From Kosakonia cowanii JCM 10956 = DSM 18146 (lineage in GTDB: Bacteria; Pseudomonadota; Gammaproteobacteria; Enterobacterales; Enterobacteriaceae): 64,000 nucleotides of DNA. Of the stretch, positions 39,944 through 52,210 are shown one piece after another. Numbering within the stretch: position 1 is the stretch's first letter; each line of letters opens with the position of its first letter. The notes under the pieces are model-generated. The model ran no database searches and was not told the DNA's origin. It saw only the letters and a list, made by a program, of their open reading frames with translations. Position numbers and translations under genes: made by a program. The stretch is taken from NCBI RefSeq assembly GCF_001975225.1, contig NZ_CP019445.1, positions 2,356,001 to 2,420,000 of the forward strand, given 5' to 3'.

Positions 39944-41365
39944 TTACACTACGCTGCGCTTAAACGACGGGGCCGCCGGATTGAGCGCGTGCCACAGCGG
40001 TTTTATGCGCAGCAGCGCATCCTCAAGCACCGTTGACTCCAGCGCGAAGGGGATGCGCAGATTGCGCTCGAACGCGCCGTCGAGGCCGAAACGCGTGCCG
40101 GCACCGAGATGAATGCCCTCGGTTTCCGCGCGCGCGGCAAAAGCCGTCGCCAGCCGGTCGGGCAGCTCGACCCAGTAAGACAACCCGCCCTCCGGCGGCT
40201 GAAAATGCCACGCGGGGAAGAGATCCGCCATGAGTTCGCCGCAGCGGTCGCGGCGCGCTTGCAGCATCGCCCTGCGCGCTGGCAGAAAGTCGTTTTCATT
40301 CGCCATCAGCCACTGCGTTGCCAGCTGTTCCAGCAGCGGTGTTCCCAGCTCCAGCGAGTCGCGCGTCTGCGCCAGGTGGGCGATAGTGCGCGCCGAGGCG
40401 CGAACCCACCCCAGCCGTAAACCGCCCCAGAAGGTTTTCCCCGCCGAACCGAGTGTAATAACCGTATCGCTTTTATCAAACGCGGCAAGCGGCGGCGGGG
40501 GCGCGTTTTCGTACCAGAGATCAACCATCGTCTCATCCACCACCAGCGTAGTACGCGTGCGGGCGGCAATGGCGGCGATCGCTTCCCGCGTCGCGCTGTC
40601 CATGCAGCGCCCGGTCGGATTGTGATAATCGGGCATCAGGTAGGCAAGGCGTGGCGCGGTCTGCGCCAGCGTGGCGGCAAAACCGTCGGTGTCCCAGCCG
40701 CGCTGTGGCAGCGAGACGCCAACCGGCCTGCACGACGCCCCCTGAATCGCCGCAATCGCCAGCGGGTAGGTAGGGTGATCGACCACCACGCGATCGCCAG
40801 GCCCGGTCAGCATTCGCAACACCAGCGCCAGCCCGCTCAACGCGCCATTCACCACCATCACTTCATCGACATGGGTCGGTAAACCGCGCGCGGTATAGCG
40901 TGCGGCAATCGCTTCGCGCAGCGCCAGCACGCCGAGCTGACCATACCCGGTACGCGTAAGATAGGGAGCGATTGCCGTTAAGGCGTGGCTATAGGCCTGG
41001 TGAATTTCCGGCCCGGCGCTGAGCGCGGCGGTGGAGAGATCGAGCGCCGCGCCAGCAGTGCTGCGCGTCGGTATGGCGCGGTTATCGGGCAGGATCACCC
41101 GCGAGCCGCTGCCGTGACGGCTCTCCAGATAGCCCTCCTCGCGCAGGTGCGCCAGCGCGCTGGCAATCGTCGTGCGGCTCACCGAGAGCGTGGTCGCCAG
41201 CTCCCGCTCGCCGGGCAGACGGGTATCCAGCGCCAGCCTGCCGTCGAGGATCAACAAGCGCAGCGCATCGGCAAGCTGACGCCAGAGCGGTGTGCGGGAA
41301 GACGATTGTTGCCAGTGGCCTAATAGGCGCAGCAACGACTGGCTACCAAAACGACGGGATGACAT
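39944..41365 (-). CDS. yczR: MocR-family regulator YczR
   Basis: This 473-residue GntR/MocR fusion regulator has an N-terminal winged helix (LPGERELATTLSVSRTTIASALAHLREEGYLESRHGSG) joined to an aminotransferase fold. That fold has a likely PLP lysine in LGSAGKTFWGGLRLGW and conserved YLMPDYHNPTGR. MocR proteins next to a YczE membrane protein form the YczR group and control yczE. Two starts are possible. 41365 (MSSRRFGSQSLLRL) is preferred to 41401 because GTCCA repeats, likely operators, cover 41371-41435. Divergent from yczE by 84 bases. Confidence 0.83.
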   Translation of the reverse strand: MSSRRFGSQSLLRLLGHWQQSSSRTPLWRQLADALRLLILDGRLALDTRLPGERELATTLSVSRTTIASALAHLREEGYLESRHGSGSRVILPDNRAIPTRSTAGAALDLSTAALSAGPEIHQAYSHALTAIAPYLTRTGYGQLGVLALREAIAARYTARGLPTHVDEVMVVNGALSGLALVLRMLTGPGDRVVVDHPTYPLAIAAIQGASCRPVGVSLPQRGWDTDGFAATLAQTAPRLAYLMPDYHNPTGRCMDSATREAIAAIAARTRTTLVVDETMVDLWYENAPPPPLAAFDKSDTVITLGSAGKTFWGGLRLGWVRASARTIAHLAQTRDSLELGTPLLEQLATQWLMANENDFLPARRAMLQARRDRCGELMADLFPAWHFQPPEGGLSYWVELPDRLATAFAARAETEGIHLGAGTRFGLDGAFERNLRIPFALESTVLEDALLRIKPLWHALNPAAPSFKRSVV

Positions 41366-41370
41366 AAGCA

Positions 41371-41435
41371 GTCCACTATCTGAAAACTGGACATTAATCA
41401 TAAGTCCATTTACGGGGAAGATGGAAGCCTGTCCA
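41371..41435. promoter_or_regulatory. GTCCA repeats in the yczR-yczE gap, candidate YczR boxes
   Basis: GTCCA occurs at 41371-41375, 41404-41408 and 41431-41435, with the inverse TGGAC at 41388-41392. Combined direct and inverted repeats are typical of MocR operators, for example PdxR. Binding is inferred from position and repetition. Confidence 0.5.
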
Positions 41436-41449
41436 AACGGAGAAGATCT

Positions 41450-42061
41450 ATGCTGCGTCGATTACTGCAACTCTATTTCGGGTTATCCCTTTACGGCCTC
41501 TCTACCGCCATGTTTGTGCGCGCCGATCTCGGTGCCGACCCGTGGAATGTCTTTCACCTTGGCGTGGCGAAACTGCTGGCGCTGGATATCGGCACGGTGA
41601 TGATCGCCACCGGCGCGCTGGTGCTGCTGCTGTGGATCCCGCTGCGCCAGCGCCCTGGGCTTGGCACCATCAGTAATGTGGTGGTGTTAGGCCTGGCAGC
41701 CGATGCCGCGCTTTCCGTCATCCCGACGCTGAGTGACATACTGCCGCGCAGCGGGCTGCTGGCGGGCGCCATCGTGGTTAATGCGATTGCCACGGCGATG
41801 TATATCGGTGCCGGGTTTGGCTCCGGCCCGCGTGATGGGCTGATGACCGGGGTACATGCGCGCACCGGCTGGTCGGTGCGCAGCATCCGTACCGTGATTG
41901 AGCTGTCGGTGCTGCTGATTGGCTGGCTGCTGGGCGGCACGCTAGGCGTCGGCACGGTGCTCTATGCGCTGACCATCGGCCCGCTGATCCAGCTCTGCCT
42001 GCCGTGGTTTCGCTTCGCACCGCGTCCTGTTCCCGTCGCAGAAGTAAAACCTGCCGCTTAG
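41450..42061 (+). CDS. yczE: YczE family integral membrane protein
   Basis: This 203-residue membrane protein has about five hydrophobic segments and the family blocks FVRADLGADPWNVFHLGVAKL and GAGFGSGPRDGLMTGV. In Bacillus, YczE affects surfactin production by an unknown mechanism; in enteric bacteria nothing is established. The ATG at 41450 follows CGGAGAAGATCT. The divergent MocR gene upstream is its expected regulator. Confidence 0.85.
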   Translation: MLRRLLQLYFGLSLYGLSTAMFVRADLGADPWNVFHLGVAKLLALDIGTVMIATGALVLLLWIPLRQRPGLGTISNVVVLGLAADAALSVIPTLSDILPRSGLLAGAIVVNAIATAMYIGAGFGSGPRDGLMTGVHARTGWSVRSIRTVIELSVLLIGWLLGGTLGVGTVLYALTIGPLIQLCLPWFRFAPRPVPVAEVKPAA

Positions 42062-42148
42062 CCATTTTTGTCAGGTTTACAGGCAGATGAAGTTAAGGGA
42101 TGCTGAGTTATCACAGGCCGACGCTTTCGGCCTGAAGGGAGAGAGCCT

Positions 42149-42694
42149 ATGACCACACCCATTCTGGAGACCGAAAGATTACGCCTGCTACCGCTGGTAT
42201 CTGCCGATGCTGAGCAGATCCAGCGCGTTTTTCCGCGCTGGGAGATCGTGCGTTACCTGATTGCCAGCGTGCCGTGGCCCTACCCGGAAGGTGCCGCGCA
42301 GCACTATGTTGATAACGTCGCGCTGGCGGCGAGCCGCGCCGGTGAAGGCTGGTTCTGGACGCTGCGTCGTAAAGAGGATGAGCGCGAGTTAATGGGCGTT
42401 ATCTGCCTGATGAGCACGCCGGATAACAACCGTGGTTTCTGGCTGGCGCCGGAGTGGCAGGGGAAAGGCTATATGCGCGAAGCGTGCCACGCAGTGACCG
42501 ATTACTGGTTCAATGGCCTGAAGCGCGAGGTGCTGCGCGCGCCAAAAGCGGTGGCTAACGAGCGGTCGAGAAAGATTTCGCACAGCAGCGGTATGCGGCT
42601 GGTTCGCCGCCAGCCAGGCCACTATGTGGCGGGCGAGTTAGAGACCGAGTTGTGGGAGATCACCCGCGATGACTGGAACCGCCTGTACGGCTGA
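42149..42694 (+). CDS. GNAT family N-acetyltransferase (RimJ/RimL-like)
   Basis: A 181-residue acetyltransferase. The start MTTPILETERLRLLPL is characteristic of the RimJ/RimL subgroup. The acetyl-CoA pyrophosphate loop appears as PEWQGKGYMREA, preceded by the beta-4 strand LMGVICLM. Members acetylate N-termini of ribosomal proteins, amino acids or toxic compounds; the substrate here cannot be assigned. The ATG at 42149 follows GGGAGAG. An AT-rich stretch begins right after its end. Confidence 0.82.
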   Translation: MTTPILETERLRLLPLVSADAEQIQRVFPRWEIVRYLIASVPWPYPEGAAQHYVDNVALAASRAGEGWFWTLRRKEDERELMGVICLMSTPDNNRGFWLAPEWQGKGYMREACHAVTDYWFNGLKREVLRAPKAVANERSRKISHSSGMRLVRRQPGHYVAGELETELWEITRDDWNRLYG

Positions 42695-42930
42695 TGCCCG
42701 CGCCGACAGCCCACCCGGGCTGTCAATTATTTATCTCTTCTAAGTAATTTCTCACCCATATATTAAAATTGTCATAATAATGAAATATTAATTTAATATT
42801 TATGTCATCTTTCTCGTGCAAATTATTTATGGGGTATTTCGGCTTGTTATATTTCTGAAATATATTTGTGGATCGGCTACCTAAGTTCGTGTATTAATTA
42901 GCGTGTTTATTCACACCAGAAGGGATAATC

Positions 42931-43182
42931 ATGACCAGCGCTGTATTAAACGTAAGAATTGATGAAGCGTTAAAAGAGAAACTTCGCCATTATGCTGAAG
43001 TCAACAATGAGAATTTAGGCTCGGCAACGCAAAAGCTTCTGCTGCTGGCGTTTGAGGCGGTGGAAGAGGAGAGCGTATCAGAGGAAGAGGTCGACAGCCA
43101 GCACACGGAAGAAGAGAGCGCAACGCCACTTACAACCAAAGAAATCAAAGCACTACGCAAACTTCTGAAGAAGAGAAAATGA
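42931..43182 (+). CDS. Small ribbon-helix-helix-like protein, first gene of a two-gene module
   Basis: An 83-residue protein. Residues 1-45 (VLNVRIDEALKEKLRHYAEV, LGSATQKLLLLAF) fit a ribbon-helix-helix DNA-binding fold: a short basic strand and two helices. A very acidic linker follows (about 47-65), then a strongly basic tail (EIKALRKLLKKRK). I do not recognise the family beyond the fold. The ATG follows AGGGATAATC. The 210 bases upstream are conspicuously AT-rich compared with the rest of the window, which suggests acquired DNA. It overlaps the next gene by ATGA. Antitoxin-like or regulator-like organisation is inference. Confidence 0.7.
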   Translation: MTSAVLNVRIDEALKEKLRHYAEVNNENLGSATQKLLLLAFEAVEEESVSEEEVDSQHTEEESATPLTTKEIKALRKLLKKRK

Positions 43183-43397
43183 ACCAACAACTGCTTTCCA
43201 TCGCCCACAGTTACCGTGAAGCGTGCGAGCTGCTGCGCTCAGGGTTCGTCAAACAAGTTCGTCTGGACTGGAATATTGGCACAGATGAGTTCTTTCGCAT
43301 TGCATCGGACTGGTGTGACGCTGGTGCGAAAATAAAAAAAGAAGGGAACAGCTTTATTATTTCACTGAAAGGATTCCCTATTCCCCGCCAGCAGTAA
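43179..43397 (+). CDS. 72-residue protein of unknown function, partner of the ribbon-helix-helix gene
   Basis: This gene starts inside the stop codon of the preceding gene (ATGA overlap), so it is translationally coupled. The protein (MNQQLLSIAHSYREACELL, VRLDWNIGTDEFFRIASDW, IKKEGNSFIISLKGFP) has an N-terminal helix and a small alpha/beta body with two cysteines. It has no signal peptide or membrane segment. I recognise no family. A DNA-binding protein followed by a small coupled partner is the layout of toxin-antitoxin modules, but no toxin fold is visible and the role is open. Confidence 0.65.
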   Translation: MNQQLLSIAHSYREACELLRSGFVKQVRLDWNIGTDEFFRIASDWCDAGAKIKKEGNSFIISLKGFPIPRQQ

Positions 43398-43498
43398 CAC
43401 ACTTGTCATGAAACCATCATTTTAATTGCAAATAAAAGTGTGATGATGGTTAAAATAATAACAGCAACCATCTCAATAAAGCATTAAGGATGATGTTT

Positions 43499-43536
43499 AC
43501 GGCGAGCCGTTTGTGGCTCGTCGTTATTTCTTTTTG
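43499..43536 (+). terminator. Rho-independent terminator before lacI
   Basis: ACGGCGAGCC and GGCTCGTCGT pair around GTTTGT (43499-43524), followed by TATTTCTTTTT. Upstream, AACCATCAT (43412-43420) and ATGATGGTT (43443-43451) form another stem that may also end the two-gene module. Confidence 0.82.
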
Positions 43537-43611
43537 CTTCCCGTAACCGCGCGCAGGCAACGGGCGATGAAGCGGGTATACTGCCTAAAATTCGCAGTGG
43601 CCCGGAAGCTT

Positions 43612-44691
43612 ATGAAAACCATCACTCTCTATGATGTCGCCCGCCATGCCGGCGTCTCTTACCAGACCGTCTCCCGCGTAATCAACGATGCGGCCCATGT
43701 CTCTGCGCGCACCCGTGAAAAGGTGCAGGCGGCGATGGCGGCGCTGCACTATGTGCCCAACCGCGGCGCGCAGCAGCTGGCGGGCAAACGCAGCAAAACC
43801 CTTGGCTTAGTGACCACCGATCTGGCGCTGCATGCACCGTCGCAAATTGCCTCGGCGGTCAAGAGCCGCGCCGGGCAGGCGGGAGCCAGCGTGATGATTT
43901 CGATGGTTGAACAGCACGATGAGCAGAGCTGCGCGGCGGCGCTGCAGGAATTGCTGGCGCAGAGGGTGGAGGGGGTGCTGATTAACGTCCCGCTCGACGA
44001 TGCGCTGGCGCAGCAGCTGGCGGCGCAGGCCGCACCGGTGCCGGTGCTGTTTCTCGATGTCAGCGACACGGCGACGGTCAACAGCCTGGTGTTTGATGCC
44101 GCTCAGGGCGCGCGCCTTGGGGTTGAGCACCTGCGGGCGTTGGGGCACCAGCGCATTGCGCTGCTCGGCGGGCCGGAGAGCTCGGTTTCGGCACGCGCAC
44201 GCTTTAGCGGCTGGCTGGCGGCGCTGGAGGAAGCAAAGCTGTCTCCCTTCGCCTGCACGCACGGTGACTGGAGCGCGGCCTCCGGGTTTGAAAAAGCGCA
44301 GCGCTTACTCGCCGGGCCGCAGCTGCCGCAGGCGGTGCTGGTGGCAAACGATCAGATGGCGCTTGGCGTACTGCGCGCCTGCGCGGCAAAAGGCATTGCC
44401 GTCCCGGAGCAGATCTCGGTGGTTGGTTATGACGATACCGACGACAGTGCCTGGTTTTCGCCACCGCTCACCACCGTGCGCCAGGCGTTCAAAGAGGCGG
44501 GCACGCGTAGCGTTGACTGGCTACTGGATAACCAGGCGCAGGGCGACGGCTTTTGCCAGATACGCCTGCCGGTCACTCTGGTCGGGCGCTACTCCAGCGC
44601 ACCGCTGTCGCAGCAAAAAGAGAGCGGTGAAGCGCTGGCCCGGCGTCTGCAACAGCTGGCGGAGCAGGTGGCTTTACTCAATCGCCGCTAA
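43612..44691 (+). CDS. lacI: Lac repressor LacI
   Basis: The start at 43612 (MKTITLYDVARHAGVSYQTVSRV) gives 359 residues, like E. coli LacI (360). The upstream frame has no homology. The helix-turn-helix recognition region VSYQTVSRVINDAAHVSA is nearly the same as in E. coli. The hinge is PNRGAQQLAGKRS, the inducer-binding region includes ALHAPSQIASAVKSRA and GYDDTDDSAWF, and the C-terminal leucine-rich tetramerisation tail is present (LARRLQQLAEQVALL). It lies directly upstream of lacZ on the same strand, as in the classical lac locus. Confidence 0.94.
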   Translation: MKTITLYDVARHAGVSYQTVSRVINDAAHVSARTREKVQAAMAALHYVPNRGAQQLAGKRSKTLGLVTTDLALHAPSQIASAVKSRAGQAGASVMISMVEQHDEQSCAAALQELLAQRVEGVLINVPLDDALAQQLAAQAAPVPVLFLDVSDTATVNSLVFDAAQGARLGVEHLRALGHQRIALLGGPESSVSARARFSGWLAALEEAKLSPFACTHGDWSAASGFEKAQRLLAGPQLPQAVLVANDQMALGVLRACAAKGIAVPEQISVVGYDDTDDSAWFSPPLTTVRQAFKEAGTRSVDWLLDNQAQGDGFCQIRLPVTLVGRYSSAPLSQQKESGEALARRLQQLAEQVALLNRR

Positions 44692-44701
44692 GCTTTTGTG
44701 A

Positions 44702-47866
<3,165 letters not shown>

Positions 47867-47971
47867 ACGCCGGTTCCGCGCCGGGCATGTTGTTCCCGCA
47901 CGACATCGGGTATCTTTACCGGTCTGTGGCTATAACATGCGCCGGTGGCGGTTCGCGTTGGGAAGGGGTGG

Positions 47972-48688
47972 ATGAAGAAAAAAGAGTTCGTCACGCAGGA
48001 TCTGCTCAGCAAAATTTACCAGAACAGTGCGCCAGGCCCGCGCAAACTCCCCCCGGAGCGGCAGCTGGCGCAGGAGTATGGCGTGTCGCGCTTCACCATC
48101 CGCCAGGCGCTGGAGAAGCTTGCCAGCATTGGTGTGGTCCGCATTGTGCAGGGATCCGGCATCTGGATTAATGAGCAGGCGCGCAACAACCCGCTGGTCT
48201 ACAACTCAATCACCGAGAAGCGTTTCGATCAGATCCGCTTTCGCATGGTAAGCCTGCATAAGAAGCGGCCGAACCGCGATGAGCAGCAGATCTTTGGCCT
48301 GAGCGATGAGAGCTTTATCTGGCAGTTTTGCCGCCTGCGCTTTGTCGATGAGCAGGCGGTGCAGATTGAGATTTCCCGTATGCCGGTGGAGGGGTTTGCC
48401 GATCTCAATCAGCAGGTGATTGAGCGCTCACTGCAGCAGTATGTATTAAGCAAGGGGTATCAAATTTCCCATCTGCTCACCACCTACCGCGCGGTGAACG
48501 TCAGCCGCGAGCAGGCCGCGCTGCTCGGCTGTAAAAAGGGCAGCCCGGCGATGCACATCAGCAACCGCGGCATTCTTGAGGGCGGCCAGGTCTACGAGAT
48601 CAGCGACATTATCGATATCAACTACAGCTGTACCTATGTCATCCCGCATAACCGCGAAAACCTGACCTTCCGCCAGGGCGGCGGCTGA
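47972..48688 (+). CDS. GntR/HutC-family regulator with UTRA domain
   Basis: A 238-residue regulator. The start at 47972 (MKKKEFVTQDLLSKIYQ) follows GGAAGGGGTGG. The N-terminal winged helix is LPPERQLAQEYGVSRFTIRQALEKLASIGVV. The C-terminal UTRA ligand domain (about 80-238) includes FIWQFCRLRFVDEQAVQIEI and SDIIDINYSCTYVI. UTRA regulators commonly sense phosphorylated sugars or amino-sugar derivatives. It is convergent with the dehydratase gene (1 base apart). Together with the nearby PTS permease it probably forms a sugar-specific control unit. Confidence 0.85.
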   Translation: MKKKEFVTQDLLSKIYQNSAPGPRKLPPERQLAQEYGVSRFTIRQALEKLASIGVVRIVQGSGIWINEQARNNPLVYNSITEKRFDQIRFRMVSLHKKRPNRDEQQIFGLSDESFIWQFCRLRFVDEQAVQIEISRMPVEGFADLNQQVIERSLQQYVLSKGYQISHLLTTYRAVNVSREQAALLGCKKGSPAMHISNRGILEGGQVYEISDIIDINYSCTYVIPHNRENLTFRQGGG

Positions 48689-48689
48689 A

Positions 48690-49889
48690 TTACGGCGTGT
48701 GCATGGTGCCGTCGGTGAGGCGGCTCTGCGTCCACTCATGGGGGCGGTAAGTGACGGGCCAGGCGCGCGCCTCCTCTTCATTAAACCCAACGCCGATGCC
48801 CGGTTTTTCCGGCGCATAGACAAAGCCTGCTTTCACCTGCGGCGCGCCGGGGAAAACCGCATCCGTGGTGGCGGAGCGCGGGATATACTCCTGAATCGCG
48901 GCGTTATGCAGATGGATATTGAGATGGGTATTGACCGCTACCGCGATGGGCGTCATATCGCCCGGGCCGTGCCAGGCCAGGCGCACGCCGAAGGCCTGAC
49001 AGAGCACCGCCAGCTTCAGCGCCGGGGTGATGCCGCCAAGCTGCGAGATATGGCAGCGGATAAAGTCGATGCGGCGGTTCACAATCAGATCGTGCCACTC
49101 CGCCGGGTTGTTAAACAGCTCACCCATCGCCAGCGGCGCGCTGCTGTGCTGGCGCACCTGATCGAGCCAGCCGCTCTGCGCGGGCGGCAGAATATCTTCA
49201 ATAAAGTAGGGCTGCCAGGATTCCAGCTGCTTCGCCAGTTGCACCGCCTGCTGTGGGAAGAGGCGCTCATGCACGTCATGCAGAATATGCAGGCTGTCGC
49301 CATACTTCTCGCGCAGCGCTTTAAACATGGAGACGGTGTTGCGCATATACTCCTGCTGGTCAAAATAGGCGCCCGGCGTCGGGTTGTCCGGCGTTTGCAG
49401 CTGCGAAGGCGTACCGCCGTAAAAACCGAGCTGACAGCGCACATGGCGATACCCCTGCGCCACAAGCTTATCGACCGAGACGAAGAGTTCGTCGAGGGTT
49501 TCACCGCTGGCGTGGCTGTAGGCGGCGATGGCATCGCGGGACTTCCCACCCAACAGCTGATAGAGCGGCATTCCGGCGAGCTGGCCTTTGATATCCCACA
49601 GTGCCATATCAACACCGGAGATGGCGTTGTTAAGGATCGGGCCGTTACGCCAGTAGGCGTTGACGCTCATCATCTGCCACAGATCTTCAATGTTATTGGC
49701 ATCGCGACCAATCAGCAGCGGCTTCAGGTACTCATCCACCACCGTTTTGACCGCCAGCGGGCGCTGCTGAAAGGTCGCACAGCCGTGGCCGATGACACCT
49801 TTATCGGTTGTTACCCGCACGACGACCAGGTTATGCCTGTCGGGACGGGTAATAAAACAGTCGATATTCTGGATAAGCGTTGGCGTCAC
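48690..49889 (-). CDS. Enolase-superfamily dehydratase, ManD/RspA-like
   Basis: This 399-residue enolase-superfamily enzyme is of the mannonate dehydratase/RspA subgroup. Metal ligands are probably Asp205 (HDVHERL), Glu231 (IEDIL) and Glu257 (MGELFN). Other active-site residues include His207 and His307 ([10 protein letters not shown]). Members dehydrate D-mannonate or D-gluconate, often slowly, so the true substrate is uncertain. The start is GTG at 49889, 6 bases after AAGGAG. It is divergent from a PTS permease and next to a GntR regulator. That context suggests processing of an imported sugar acid or sugar phosphate derivative. Confidence 0.83.
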   Translation of the reverse strand: MTPTLIQNIDCFITRPDRHNLVVVRVTTDKGVIGHGCATFQQRPLAVKTVVDEYLKPLLIGRDANNIEDLWQMMSVNAYWRNGPILNNAISGVDMALWDIKGQLAGMPLYQLLGGKSRDAIAAYSHASGETLDELFVSVDKLVAQGYRHVRCQLGFYGGTPSQLQTPDNPTPGAYFDQQEYMRNTVSMFKALREKYGDSLHILHDVHERLFPQQAVQLAKQLESWQPYFIEDILPPAQSGWLDQVRQHSSAPLAMGELFNNPAEWHDLIVNRRIDFIRCHISQLGGITPALKLAVLCQAFGVRLAWHGPGDMTPIAVAVNTHLNIHLHNAAIQEYIPRSATTDAVFPGAPQVKAGFVYAPEKPGIGVGFNEEEARAWPVTYRPHEWTQSRLTDGTMHTP

Positions 49890-50166
49890 GGGAACTCCTT
49901 TACAGCGAAATATAAGCGGGGAATGGCCACTATCTTCACCCTAATTTCGCCGCGAGGTAAATGCTTTTTTCGAATAAATATTTTGGTCAGCTTTCCCCTC
50001 TTAATGTAATTAAAAACCAGACCAATTTGCGCTTTGTTGCGTTAATGAATGCTTGATAGCAGCAAAGTGTGACGGATTTCATATTTTATTGGTTTGTTTT
50101 GCTTCCGGCATTTCTCTACCCTTGGTAGCAACGACGAAAACAACAACGCATCCGGCAGGAGTTTTT

Positions 50167-51537
50167 ATGGGCACGCAAGAAGCCATCACCAATATTATTC
50201 GCCTGGTGGGCGGGCGGGATAATATTCATAACGTCTGGCACTGTATGACGCGCCTGCGCTTCTCGCTGGTGGATGACAATAAAGTGGAGCAGGCGGAGAT
50301 TAAAAAAGTGCCCGGCGTGCTGGGCGCGCAGTTGCAAAGCGACCAGTTCCAGATCGTGATTGGCCCGCAGGTCAACAGCTGGTACGAGCAACTTCTCGCC
50401 GCCCTCGGCAACGCGCCGGCAGCACCGGCTGCGAAAGAGAAGGGGCGCAAAAGTCTGGTGTCGCTGTTTATGGATACGGTCTCCGGCGTCTTTGGGCCGA
50501 TTGTGCCCGCCATTGCCGGGGCGGGGATGATCAAAGGGCTGTTGGCCGGGCTGATTGCCCTCAACGTCATCTCGGCGAAAAGCGATACGGTGATCGTCAT
50601 CGATCTGATTGCCAGCGGCGTCTTCTACTTCCTGCCCTTTTTCCTCGCGGTCTCGGCGGCAAAAATATTCAAGACCAATGAATATTTGGCGGCAGCGGTC
50701 GCAGCCTGCCTGATGTACCCCTCGCTTATCGAGGCGGCGAAAGCGCTGGCGGCGCATCAGGAGGGGGCAGTCAGCGCCTTCTGGCTGCTTAACGCCATCC
50801 CGGTTTCCGTCTTTAACTACTCGGCAAGCGTGATCCCGGTGATCTTCTCGGTGCTGGCGCTCAGCTATATCCATCGCTGGGTGGACAGCATTATGCCGGA
50901 GGTGCTGAAGACCGTCTTTACGCCAACATTGACGCTGTTCCTCGGTGCGCTGGCAGCGCTGGTGGTGATTGGCCCCATCGGCATCTGGCTCGGCAAAGGG
51001 CTGGCGCTGTTTATTGAAGGGCTGTTCAGTATTTCGGCAAGTTTCGCCGGGCTGGTGGTGGGGGCGATTCGCCCGGTGGCGATCCTCACCGGCATGCACC
51101 ACGCCATGACGCCGATTGCGTTGCAAAACTTCAGCGATCGCGGGTATGACATGCTGATGCCGATGATGTTTATGGCCAATATGGCAATTGCCGGTTCAAC
51201 CTTTGCCATCTGGCGCTTGAGTAAAGATCGCCAGGAGAAGAGCGTCAGCTTGTCGGCGGCCATTTCAGCGCTGCTCGGCATTACCGAACCGGCCTTGTTT
51301 GGTGTCTTAACGCGCTACAAAAAAGCCTTTATTGCCGCCACCGTTGCCAGCTCGCTGGCCTCGGCGTTTATCGCCTTCTTCGGCGTGCGGCTCTACGGCT
51401 ATATTTTGTCGAGCATCTTCAGCCTGCCAGCCTACATTGGCCCCTACTTTATCTTTGCGCTCTCCGGCGTGGCGATTGCGCTGGTGCTCTCCTTTGCGCT
51501 CACCACGCTGCTGCTGGCGAAAGAGGCGAAACAGTAG
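50167..51537 (+). CDS. PTS sugar permease, EIIBC (glucoside/sucrose family)
   Basis: A 456-residue PTS permease. The start at 50167 (MGTQEAITNIIRLVGG) follows CAGGAGTTTTT. The EIIB domain has phosphorylated Cys26 (NVWHCMTRLRF). The EIIC domain follows (VSGVFGPIVPAIAGAGMIKG, ILTGMHHAMTPIALQNF, LLGITEPALFGVLTRY) with about ten membrane segments. No EIIA domain is attached, so EIIA-Glc is the likely donor. It is of the beta-glucoside, sucrose and MurNAc family; the sugar is unknown. The divergent gap to the dehydratase (277 bases) contains repeated TTGGT/ACCAA motifs that may be GntR-family operators. Confidence 0.87.
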   Translation: MGTQEAITNIIRLVGGRDNIHNVWHCMTRLRFSLVDDNKVEQAEIKKVPGVLGAQLQSDQFQIVIGPQVNSWYEQLLAALGNAPAAPAAKEKGRKSLVSLFMDTVSGVFGPIVPAIAGAGMIKGLLAGLIALNVISAKSDTVIVIDLIASGVFYFLPFFLAVSAAKIFKTNEYLAAAVAACLMYPSLIEAAKALAAHQEGAVSAFWLLNAIPVSVFNYSASVIPVIFSVLALSYIHRWVDSIMPEVLKTVFTPTLTLFLGALAALVVIGPIGIWLGKGLALFIEGLFSISASFAGLVVGAIRPVAILTGMHHAMTPIALQNFSDRGYDMLMPMMFMANMAIAGSTFAIWRLSKDRQEKSVSLSAAISALLGITEPALFGVLTRYKKAFIAATVASSLASAFIAFFGVRLYGYILSSIFSLPAYIGPYFIFALSGVAIALVLSFALTTLLLAKEAKQ

Positions 51538-51538
51538 C

Positions 51539-52210
51539 TTAACGTCGGTGCGCCAGGCGGCGCACCAGCCTCTCTCCTGCCATCTGCACGCCCTGCACCA
51601 GCACCACCAGAATCACCACCGTCCCGACCATCACCTGGTCGTTAAAGCGTTGATAACCATAACGGATAGCAAGATCGCCCAACCCGCCGCCGCCAATAAC
51701 TCCTGCCATCGATGAGAAACCAATCAGCATCACCACCGTCAGCGTAATGCTCGCCAGCAGCGAGGGGAGCGCTTCGGACAGCAGCGCTTTGCCAATCACA
51801 TGCCACAGATTGCCGCCCATCGAGAGGATCGCTTCGATACGGCCATACTCCACCTCATCAAGGGCGTTTTCCGTTAAGCGCGCAAAGAAGGGAAAGGCAC
51901 CAATGGTGATTGGCACAATCGCCGCCGTGCTGCCTAGCGTGGTGCCAATCAACAGGCGGGTGAAGGGGATCAGCGCAATCAGCAGCACAATAAAGGGCAG
52001 CGAGCGGCCGACATTGACGATGCTGCCGAGTACGGCATTCAGCGTCGGCATCGGTGCCAGGCCATTGCGGCGGGAGATAAATAACAGCACGCCAAGCGGC
52101 AGGCCAATCAGCACCGTAAAGAGCGCCGCCAGCCCGACCATATAGAGCGTCTCTAGCGTGCCGTTCACTAGCAGCGGCCAGAGTTCGTCCCAACTCATGC
52201 CACCACGCAT
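51539..52210 (-). CDS. MetI-like ABC transporter permease
   Basis: A 223-residue permease with five to six membrane segments. It is similar to MetI along its length ([48 protein letters not shown]). The EAA-type coupling loop is [27 protein letters not shown]. The start at 52210 is preferred because GGGAGGCC lies 5 bases upstream. A start at 52198, forming an ATGA overlap with the ATPase gene, is also possible. It is last in the oxygenase-MetQ-MetN-MetI operon. The substrate is probably a methionine-like or other sulfur-containing amino acid, by family only. Confidence 0.87.
   Translation of the reverse strand: MRGGMSWDELWPLLVNGTLETLYMVGLAALFTVLIGLPLGVLLFISRRNGLAPMPTLNAVLGSIVNVGRSLPFIVLLIALIPFTRLLIGTTLGSTAAIVPITIGAFPFFARLTENALDEVEYGRIEAILSMGGNLWHVIGKALLSEALPSLLASITLTVVMLIGFSSMAGVIGGGGLGDLAIRYGYQRFNDQVMVGTVVILVVLVQGVQMAGERLVRRLAHRR

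Noticed and set aside
48699..50009. 436-codon open frame antisense to the ManD/RspA-like gene
   Set aside because: No ribosome binding site and composition of a shadow frame. The dehydratase has intact active-site motifs.
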